A DNA stretch of 64,000 bases from Sistotremastrum niveocremeum HHB9708 (Eukaryota > Basidiomycota > Agaricomycetes > Sistotremastrales > Sistotremastraceae), in the NCBI GenBank assembly GCA_001630475.1, contig KV419414.1, positions 435,664-499,663 of the forward strand. The letters are read 5' to 3'. The notes beneath the pieces were generated by a model, which saw nothing but the letters and a program-made list of their open reading frames with translations, did not search any database and had not been told where the DNA came from. The translations under genes and the position numbers were made by a program. Below, in pieces: positions 56,270 through 64,000 of this stretch (its first letter is position 1; each line of letters begins with the position of its first letter).

Positions 56270-57703
56270 TTATGCGAAAATAGCAATGCGAGGGTCAATC
56301 TCGCCGGGGTTGTTGAACCTGATGTTCTGGTTCAAGCTGGAGATAGACTTGATCTCAGCCTCAGACAAGTCAAATCCATCGGAGGCCAAGTTCTGAGCCA
56401 AACGCTCAGCGTTGTTGCTCTTGGGAACCACAGCGATTCCACGCTGAGTCGCCCATCGGAGAAGGATCTGGGCGGGAGCTGTGATATCGCGATCAGCGAT
56501 CAGCAACGAAGAAAGGTAAGTGAACGAATTACTCTTGTTGTGAGTCTTAGCCACGGAAGTGATGACATCATGTTCAAGCAAAAGCTGAGCGCCGCGTCCC
56601 ATGTTGAGCTCCAAGAAGCTCTGGGGTCCGAATGAAGAGTAACCAGTGACGGCGATGTCCAAAGTCTTGCAGAGGGAGATCAAAGGCTCCTGAGTGAGAT
56701 AGGGGTGGTGCTCGATTTGCAAGACTGCGGGAGGGTATTTGGCATATCGGAGAACATCAAGGATCAAAGATCCCTGGGAGTTACTACGGGAGCGTCAGTT
56801 CATTCAGATGACCGAGTGGAGTGGGAATCACCTCAAACCAATGTTTTTGGCAAGACCCTCGTCGACGAGTTCTTCCATTGCCTGCCAGGTCTCCTGGAGA
56901 GGGGTGTTCTCTTTGGGGAAAGTGAGTATGATTTGGAGCAACGAAGAAGTAGTCTTACGGAGGTGGACTTTGCCATCATCACCGAACCACTCAGGGGGGT
57001 AACGGTGAGCAGGGTCGACGTAGGCGAGAGAGATAGGGAAGTGGACTATAAGAATCAGGTGGGTTTTGAGTAATTTCGAGCTATTTTATACTCACCCAAG
57101 AACAGGTCGAATGACTCGATTCCATAGAAAGCGAGCTGCTTCTTAGCGAGAACTTTGACGTGCTCGCGGGCATGGAAAGTGTTCCACAACTATCGATATC
57201 TATCAGCGTCGTACTCTCTGGCGCAAATGAATGCCTCACTTTCGAGGTGATGACTATTCATTAGGAGATTAGTCGAGATCGCAATGATCAGAGCCGAAAT
57301 ATATCTTACAGAGATCCTCGCGCTTCACAAGGCCCTCCTTGATTGCACGCTGGATACCATCACCGGCCTCCTTCTCGTTTCCGTAATCGCCAGCTCCATC
57401 GAACAGACGGTACCCGGCCTTGATGGCGTTGTACACGGTGTCGGCACAGGTGGATTTGGTGACCTATACGATATACGACATCAGAAACATTCTTTTAATC
57501 ATATAAAAGATTGCACACCTTCCAGAGACCGAACCTGTAGCCGATTTGAGACGATTAGCACGACGATGCTATAATGAAATTTTTCGCAGGATATCTTACC
57601 CGATCAGGGGCATCTAGGGAAGAAGTAGATAAGGCATGGGTGGGTGAATATAGCGAAAAAATAATGCCTTCTGTCCGGTGCGCTTGAGAGTGATAGCGGC
57701 CAT
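56270..57703 (-). CDS. Aldo-keto reductase (xylose-reductase type)
   Basis: NAD(P)H-dependent reduction of aldehydes and aldoses; the closest type is fungal D-xylose reductase/Gre3. Ten exons (57703-57668, 57613-57600, 57534-57519, 57463-57310, 57253-57240, 57189-57096, 57045-56959, 56910-56832, 56783-56533, 56478-56270) give 317 aa, the family's usual length. The catalytic tetrad is visible: Asp and Tyr in [12 protein letters not shown], Lys in FITSKLWN, His in FDLFLVHFP. Substrate and cofactor regions show [16 protein letters not shown] and the [10 protein letters not shown] phosphate-binding segment. Exons 2, 3 and 5 are only 14, 16 and 14 nt. Intron 1 uses a GC donor (CAGAAG|GC...CCCTAG). 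The penultimate intron (54 nt) is in frame. Acts in the cytosol. Confidence 0.94.
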
Positions 57704-57891
57704 TTTTTGAAGCTTGTTCTGAGAGTAGGAGATGGGGGAAAGAGACAGACGTGGACGGAGAATCTTCTGACCTTAAGACCCGGCCTAAATAAGTAACCGG
57801 AGTTCCGGGCCGCGATAGCCGTCAAAATTTTATCTTATCGGAGCTGATCGGATTGAAACGGAACGGCACATGGATTATCTTTCAGAATTAT

Positions 57892-58506
57892 TTACTGTTG
57901 TACAAATACACTGATTGCAGTAGGTACAGTCCGCGATGGATGGGTAGGCTCGATACCCAACAGTTCCAACATTTTTAGGAACCGCTGACGTGTCGGTTTG
58001 TCTACAATGGGAAGATCTGTGAATTTCTCATGGAGGTGCAGAGGTGACGAAGTGATGGTATATGCCGGAAGACATGGAAGACGATCCAATCTGTCCACGA
58101 CACCGACGCAGCCAAACCGACCAAGAACTCGCTTGACTGATTCGTGGGGGCGTCGAGCCTTGAGTCCGTCTGGACCCTCGACTTCTTCGAAGGTCCAAAC
58201 AGGAGGTAGGGGCTTGGATCCAGGTTTGAATTCATAGATGGCTTGTACCTCGTGAAGCTGGAGAGCGAATATATGACCCCTAATAATGGAGATTATTTCT
58301 CCAGGAAGGTCTGCGATCGATGTTCTGGAAGGGTCTGAAATGCGGAGCGTGCCTGACTCTCGCCGACGCGAAATCATGTCCAGAGCGATCATAGAAGGGA
58401 ATGCATGGTCCAAGGCCATGCATGCAATTTGGAGAGGTGCTTCCTCAACGGTGATTCCAATGACCCAGTACAATTTAGCTGGACCTCGCCAAGCAACGAG
58501 CGCCAT
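57892..58506 (-). CDS. Unknown protein, possible F-box-like segment
   Basis: A single exon of 204 aa, MALVAWRGPAKLYWVIG... The middle segment IADLPGEIISIIRGHIF resembles an F-box-like start, but the rest of the box is not clear. The C-terminus is leucine-rich and ends TAISVFVQQ. Composition is normal and there is a clean ATG and stop, so a real gene is likely. No known domain. Confidence 0.55.
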   Translation of the reverse strand: MALVAWRGPAKLYWVIGITVEEAPLQIACMALDHAFPSMIALDMISRRRESGTLRISDPSRTSIADLPGEIISIIRGHIFALQLHEVQAIYEFKPGSKPLPPVWTFEEVEGPDGLKARRPHESVKRVLGRFGCVGVVDRLDRLPCLPAYTITSSPLHLHEKFTDLPIVDKPTRQRFLKMLELLGIEPTHPSRTVPTAISVFVQQ

Positions 58507-59005
58507 ATTGCCTGAAAGTCACTAGTAATCTGCCAAGGGTAGGTCAGAAGATCAACGCTGGCTGCGAACAGGCAGATAATTCACATGAATGTGTGTTTGC
58601 CAGCCAAGATACTCAGAGCGCTGGGTGAGCTGGCAGGGTGGCAGGGTGGCGAGATGATGCTGGAAGAGCGCAAGATGGTGTTGCCCCTGTAAGGTCGTGT
58701 GTCAGATCCAGTACGTGTTCAGGACAGTTCCCATGAGATTTCGTTAGGGGCGCTGCTTGAACTGCTGACGAAGTCCAGAGACGTGGCAGCGAGCAGCGCT
58801 GTCGACGTTGCGCCCAGGCGAAACGTTCTTGCCTGATTACATAAGCGAATACGGACCACGAAATCGGTCATTGTCCAATTGGCCAACTTTGCAACCCGTA
58901 CCCACCCATTCAAGACCTATTTATCCAGCGCATCAAAAGCTCACCGTCTCCACTAGGAGTCAGACCGACGCCTGCGTCTAAAAAGCGCATTTCTCTTCCT
59001 CACTT
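58507..59005. other. No supportable gene
   Basis: Includes duplicated GGTGGCAGGGTGGC words near 58635. The minus-strand frame 58913-58719 is Ala/Ser-rich and has no support. Confidence 0.4.
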
Positions 59006-59732
59006 GTGGCTTCCAAGTTGTTCACGATTTTCATGCCGGTGTTGGCGTTTTACTGGTACTTCTCACTTCCAAGAGGGACGCAAATCGGATGGGCAGTTCT
59101 CGTTTTAAATATGAGCCATTGGATAGTTCAGATCTTTGGACTTTATGGGCCCTTCAAACAACTGAGGGTTGGTACCCGAAAACACATGGCCAGTAAGCTC
59201 TCTGGCTTGTGGCTCACTATTATCCTGATACCAACTTATAGAAGATTAATATCAGGACAATCTTGGTTGTTGACCTTGACTCTGAGACAATATGCCTCTA
59301 CCTTCGGAACGCAGTGCTGCTCCTACACTCCACGCCGCACAGGAGCAAGCAAGACAGACTTCCTCTTCACGAAGTTACACTACGACCTCATGAAAACGCG
59401 CCAGCAATGGCTTCACTAGCGTGCCTAATAATAGGATCTATTCTATGCAATCAGGGTAACTCACTTCTGTTCAGAGCAAAGTGCTACGCCCGGACCCTTC
59501 AAGAAATGAAAATTTCCGGCAAATCACGAAGTGCATTCAGAGCTGTGCTACCCCACGCCTCACTTCCCTGGGACTTGAGCCGAACCCCAATCGTCAAATT
59601 CGAACAGCCTCTTTTGAGCCATGTGGAGACTCTAAAAATTGGCTGATTGACGGGCTCGAACCACTTGACGACATTATGTTTCGTGGCAGTCGCTATTGGT
59701 GCCATTGCTCCCTGATCCAATGTTCTCGTTAG
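59006..59732 (+). pseudogene. Overlapping plus-strand ORFs, unknown, possibly decayed
   Basis: Frames 59006-59419 (hydrophobic FMPVLAFYWYFSLP ... LVLNMSHWIVQIFG), 59263-59646 and 59481-59732 overlap in different phases and each reads like protein for part of its length. I could not connect them by splicing. Consistent with a frameshifted gene, but no family is recognised. Confidence 0.22.
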
Positions 59733-60319
59733 GTTCTAGTCAACATTTCCTGCTGCGATGTTGTTTGATCCCCAGAGAACTGGCGACACTGGGGATCGTC
59801 CGCCGGAGACGACAGCGCTGCTCTGTTAACATTGCGTCGTGTTCCGCCTCAAATCGGTTCTTCGGCCGTTGCGAAACGCACCCGGCGTCTTGACTTCCAT
59901 CCAAAAGGAACTAGATTACCGTATACAGAAATGTATTCCTGACGGCATTTCCTGTTACGCCGATTTCATTCTGATGTCTCTCACTGGGCTTCCACGTTGA
60001 TTGCATCCTTCCGCCATGGCATGGACTCGACATTAACCTTCCAAGTATTGCGCTTGGATATTCTTGAGTCATTCACTCGCTTTGGTGAACATCGATTCTC
60101 TCAGGCTCGGGTTTATCGGCAACGATCGTTAGCGCTCAGATGTTTCTCTAGGGTTCCTCAATCATGGTACAATTCATTTAATGCTCTGCCTTGCTTCATT
60201 TGGTGGCTCTTCGAATGCTGGACTTCATAAGAAACCGGAATGATAGTATTGACTCTCTCCAACGGACTTCTCCCACTTGCTTGCTCAAGGACCTGTTGAG
60301 CCATCATCGATCATCCGTC
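59733..60319. other. No supportable gene
   Basis: Short plus-strand frames only (59997-60230, 60191-60469); the latter is out of phase with receptor 3, which begins at 60320. Confidence 0.4.
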
Positions 60320-61835
60320 ATGGACACGTTCTCATGGGAAGTGCGAGTCGGCCTGGCATTCAAATTCCAAGCAGCATGCGTATCCGCCATCTCAATTCTT
60401 GGATTACTGAGTTATTTGATTGTATGTGTCCCTTTGATTGGCTTGTTCCATGTATCGTATCTCATTTAATACGACAAGTACCAAACATTTCGCATTCGGA
60501 AATCTCGAGGGTCTTTCTCGTGTCCAACCCACCTTCATATTTTCGTCATCTCTCTTGTCTGCTCCGATATGTTCGAGTCGATCAGTGGGTATCAGCATCT
60601 TAGAGTCGTAATGGATGTTAACGTTGCTCAAATTCTAGGTACAATCATGGGTATTCGATGGCTTCTCGATGGGGTTCGTAATCCAATGTCTTAATGTTAG
60701 ATCCAGGACCGCTCTGACAATGGCACAAGCGCATCACAGAGGGCCCGTATTGCACCGCCGAAGCGATGATACGGAACACCGGGAACGTAGGAGTTGCATT
60801 GGCGTAAGTCCGCACAAAGCATTCACTTCCTGTTCAGGTATTTAGCTGAGCGTCTCTTTTCTTAGGATTTTGGTAGGTGTCCGGATTGTCTGGAAGGTCA
60901 TCATACTGAGCCTGTGCACAGGCGATTGCCGTTAGCACATGGGGTGTGATTGTTCGAAGATGGTCGTGTCCATCTCCAAAAGTTGCTATTGGGGTGGTCG
61001 CTTTAATATGGACGTTCGCCTTCTTGATGGTCATGGTCAGCTATGCGGTACATAAGTCGGAGCGTTTCTACGGAAGCACAACATATTGTTGGTCGCCTAT
61101 TTCAGTCAATTACCGGATGCTGAATAACGCCTAGGGTGCTTTATCCGGCCTCCTTACTCATATCACGCAGGGATAGGTAAGTTCGAAAATCCCCAGTTTC
61201 TTCGCATTTACTGACGTCTGCGTGAAGCACTTGTTTACACGTGGTATTGGCTCACTGCCACGGGAAATCTTGTTTTGTATGTATCTGTTGCATACAAAAT
61301 CATAGACAGTCGACGCCAGCGTCCACAGTGTGTCGCCATTGAGAGAACAGAGCGAAGTAGGTTGCAGATAGCTCTCCTAATGACCTGGTATGTCTCTGTC
61401 CTTAATCAGTCTATGCTCCAGCTTATCAGCATCGTCTCAGTTATCCTATCGTTTATCTTGTCATAGTACGCGGATATCCCGTTTTATCGTCTCTATACTC
61501 ACGTTCCATAGATTATACCGACAAGCGTTACACGGATATGGCAGTTCGCCCGCCCTGACCATCCACCATCAGCCGCTTTCATTATTGTGGCTGGTATCAT
61601 ATTTTCGTCCTCTGGATGGATGAACGTCATGCTATATTGTTTCACTCGACCCTCGCTTATTCATCCTCATGATGAACCCTCTCCCACTGAACACCGTAGT
61701 AGTTGGGTGGCTCGGCGAATATCATGCGCTGTCTCCAACGTTGATGGTGTTCCCGTGGATCAGCCTCATGCCTTTTCCTCGCCCTGTGCACGTGGAAGCT
61801 TTGAGTCATGCTCGAAGACTATTGAAGCTGCCTAA
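60320..61835 (+). pseudogene. Seven-helix receptor-like protein 3, with a disrupted helix-6 region
   Basis: Exons 60320-60421, 60479-60584, 60639-60677, 60740-60803, 60866-60872 (7 nt), 60922-61087, 61135-61176 and 61228-61387 rebuild the first five helices and keep frame. Landmarks are FVISLVCSDMFESIS, GPYCTAEAMIRN, GVALAILAIAVSTW and STTYWCF. Exons 5-8 match receptor 2 in length (7, 166, 42, 160 nt). The last part (61511-61835) holds the helix-7 region SSGWMNVMLYCFTRPS. Between 61467 and 61510 the expected 25-nt exon and its intron are not found. Instead a frame runs through a 9-nt GTTCCATAG that ends in TAG and then continues in the same frame. Either the gene is inactive or an unusual splice is used. 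Confidence 0.7.
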
Positions 61836-62405
61836 CGGTTCAGAGGTTAAGTTACTGATAACATTTATATTTCATGCAACAGAATAGCGAATGAATTTGC
61901 TAGATAATATCCTTTTCCTAGTTCTGACCTTATCGAAGTAATGGCACTAATATCATCTACGTCCGTGTATCTTCTATGACTCTATTAGTAAAATTTTGTA
62001 TTCGTGGGAAAGTTTGATTTTGTACTTTTGCGTCATACACAGGCAGCAATTCCAGTGTTTATAAAGAATCCTCGCGCGAGGTACACGGCCAGACATCCCA
62101 GAAAAAGAAACCCGTGAAGTGGATTATGAGATTTTCTTGTGGCCGAAAGTCTTTCTTTTGATTTGATATCCTCGTAAATCAGGGTCTCGGAGCCTCTGTC
62201 CGTTTCTAAAGGGCGTAAAGGATAGCTAAGCGAGTCTTAGCGAGACTGTCTTTACTCGACATTTAATATGAAATACAAACGGCATTTCTTGAGAGCCAAA
62301 TCCATTTTGCCAGTCTTAAACGTCGAAGCCGAAACCAACTTGTTGTCGGAGCCTCAAACTCTTCTCATCCCCAACCCTCATCTTCAACTGACGCATTGCG
62401 CCTCC
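61836..62405. other. No gene; AT-rich spacer
   Basis: 3' region of receptor 3 and upstream of the small gene at 62406. No ORF of interest. Confidence 0.45.
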
Positions 62406-62895
62406 ATGTCCTCCACCCTTCCCTCCGCCGATGCATCCACTCTCGTTCATGCTCTCGAGACTACTGTTCAACGTGCTCAACGTGTGTCTATGTCCTTTTG
62501 GTATCTGTCGCACTGGAGCCCCGATCCGTCATCTCTCGATTCTCGCGCCGAACGTGTCTCGGTTCTCTTTGTTCGTTGTCGTTCTGGTCGGGCCCGCTGT
62601 TTGTGCTGTGTGTTTTGAACTTCTCTCATGTTGTGTTGTCGTCGTCAGCTCGTAGTCTGGGAGTCTTATCACTCATCTCAATCTTGCTCAATTCTCAAAA
62701 TCCTTTCCCCATTGGCCCGTCAGCTGAACAATCCAGTGTCCTTGCGTTTCACCCACAGGCTCGCAGCGGGATGCATTAGAAGGGTCCCCAGGTCATGACA
62801 TCGCAAGGTTCTATCGCGTTATCAAAGCTGAGCGAGCGAGAGGTTCGGGATGGCGATATAGCGAGTTTAAGGTCGTTGTGGAGAGGCGGCTTTGA
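62406..62895 (+). CDS. Small unknown basic protein
   Basis: Two exons, 62406-62481 and 62759-62895, give 70 aa: MSSTLPSADASTLVHALE..., then a charged second half (SPGHDIARFYRVIKAE and WRYSEFKVVVERRL). Splice sites C|GTGTGT and CACAG are well formed and the frame joins exactly. The 277-nt intron is much longer than others here, which is the main doubt. No family recognised. Confidence 0.42.
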
Positions 62896-63869
62896 GCTGT
62901 ATGCAGAGCAAGAGCAAGGACACTGTCGTCTGGGAGAACCAGTAGGCATAGATCTTGACCGATGTATAGGACGATAGCATGTATCTCGTGGGGCAGTTTG
63001 TAATCATATATTTATCATTTGCATTGATTTCTTTCTGCCGCTGTAAGAACCAAAAAAGGGATTGTCTGCAAGAAGCGAGCCGGGGAACAGCTGCCGACTG
63101 GATTAAACAAGAGTTGTTTGGAATTTTTTGGATTTAAAGATGCAGGAATGTCGGAATTTAGGGTAACAAATCGGTTACTTCGGTGCGAAAATTTTATGTT
63201 TTCTATGCTATCCGTATGGTTCCCCAAAAGATATGCTTATCTTTTTTCGGGATGTCTGCCTGTGTACATGTATATTTTTTGGATTCTTGCAGGATTTCAA
63301 AAGAATACTTCCCACCGAATTATTTTGAAAAATAACATTCCGGAATACACAAGATCTTTGAGGAGAAATAAGGAAAATTCTGAGGCAAAAGGCTGCAAGA
63401 TCCCTGATGTTCGGAGTGCTTGCGAGGATTGCCAGTTTGCCATCTGTTTAGTGCCATACTGATTCAACTGCTGGTGCCTGCGAAAGGTGCTTTCACGTGA
63501 ATGTTGAGAATGGAATCACGAAGGACGTGATGGATGGCAATGATTCAGATGTGATCACACAGAGAACGAGATGGCTTGGGGGTACAGTGACGGACGAGGG
63601 GAGATGGAAGGAGAAGACAAAGAAAGTGATGTTTCCGAACTTGAAAGTCCGGCAATGTTGGAAGAGGCTGCCGAGACGCGGCAAACCAAATCGAGCAGCG
63701 CCCGAATGAACTCCGACATTTCTTTTCATTTTTTCGAATGGCCAAGCTGAAAGGAACCTTTCAGTAAATCTGGCACAAATATTCAAACTTTCCTAGAGCC
63801 CAAGGATTCTTTTTAAATACTGGAACCTCTGGCAGTGTAGGCTTGGTTCCGGTGTAGACTTCTGCTGAA
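62896..63869. other. AT-rich stretch with one unsupported ORF
   Basis: A plus-strand frame at 63118-63462 (114 codons) contains a hydrophobic stretch (LPVYMYIFWILAGF). It is AT-rich and Lys/Asn/Phe-heavy, unlike genes around it. It lacks splice signals and is more likely chance or a decayed insertion. Confidence 0.35.
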
Positions 63870-64000
63870 ATGCCACGACGAAAGCCTCAGTCCGCAAAAC
63901 AGCACAAGGCAGAACTTCAACTCAAACGGGCCATCAAGAGAGGCGATATACCACCCCCTTCTGCTTCAGAAAAGCCAGCCCGTCCGAACAATCGGAAAAA
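63870..64000 (+). CDS. GNL1-type GTPase (MMR1/HSR1), 5' end only
   Basis: The window ends inside the first exon. The 43 visible residues begin MPRRKPQSAKQHKAELQLKR and continue AIKRGDIPPP. This matches the basic N-terminus of GNL1-family circularly permuted GTPases (human: MPRKKPFSVKQKKKQLQ), linked to ribosome assembly. The G-domain lies outside the window, so the call rests on the N-terminal signature alone. Confidence 0.7.
   Translation, partial: MPRRKPQSAKQHKAELQLKRAIKRGDIPPPSASEKPARPNNRK

Noticed and set aside
55910-56635. 241-codon plus-strand ORF over the aldo-keto reductase
   Set aside because: Antisense to the reductase, whose conserved catalytic residues fix the coding strand.
60684-60739. 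A TGA between helices 2 and 3 of receptor 3 as proof of inactivation
   Set aside because: It falls in an intron once the donor at 60678 and acceptor at 60739 are used; only the helix-6 disruption remains unexplained.
1-64000. CRISPR arrays, rRNA genes, bacterial operons, retrotransposon or viral genes
   Set aside because: No spaced direct repeats, no rRNA-like sequence, no reverse transcriptase, integrase or capsid motifs; the gene structure is eukaryotic throughout.

Overview
The window is nuclear DNA of an agaricomycete basidiomycete. The evidence is dense short introns (mostly 47-75 nt), CT-rich leaders, and families typical of mushroom-forming fungi: DUF6535 membrane proteins, fungal tyrosinase, F-box/LRR proteins, MYND-finger proteins and cAR/Git3-like seven-helix receptors. 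I rebuilt gene models by reading splice sites by eye and checking that every junction keeps frame. Exon coordinates in the entries are listed in the direction of transcription.

Layout. 0-9 kb: tubulin cofactor A (TBCA, minus), a long stretch with no confident gene but with a degenerate ~163-bp tandem repeat (4.7-5.3 kb), and an unknown nuclear-looking protein (minus, 6.5-7.6 kb). 9.1-11.5 kb: a complete eight-exon tyrosinase (minus). 11.7-12.3 kb: an apparently broken ORF pair. 13.1-21.5 kb: three tandem DUF6535 genes (plus); the third has an in-frame TGA in a conserved exon. A 372-bp terminal-inverted-repeat element follows at once. 22.2-28.2 kb: two housekeeping genes on the plus strand, a WDR75/Nan1 (Utp17) rRNA-processing factor and a mitochondrial 2-methylisocitrate/isocitrate lyase. 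28.3-32.5 kb: three tandem MYND-finger paralogues (minus), all with the same Cys-to-His change at the sixth zinc ligand. 34.6-39.6 kb: a Zn2Cys6 regulator and an F-box/LRR-like protein. 41.0-50.4 kb: four tandem plus-strand genes built on a repeated C-x(n)-R-C-x(n)-[YF]-C-x2-H module (nine copies). Two of them (first and last) end in a membrane anchor. The two in the middle have long Pro/Ser/FG-containing tails and a shared C-terminal motif. 50.8-61.8 kb: three receptor paralogues (two minus, one plus), flanking a 474-bp hAT-like element with an 8-bp target duplication and a ten-exon aldo-keto reductase. The receptors share an exon plan that includes a 7-nt micro-exon. The window ends in the first exon of a GNL1-type GTPase.

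How the genes relate. There is no single pathway. The pattern is conserved single-copy genes (TBCA, WDR75, ICL/MCL, AKR, GNL1) separated by four locally expanded families, each with 3-4 tandem members and signs of birth and decay (in-frame stops, a shrunken intron, small inverted-repeat elements). The best candidate for something undescribed is the zinc-module cluster at 41-50 kb. The receptor micro-exon is the clearest unusual gene-structure signal.
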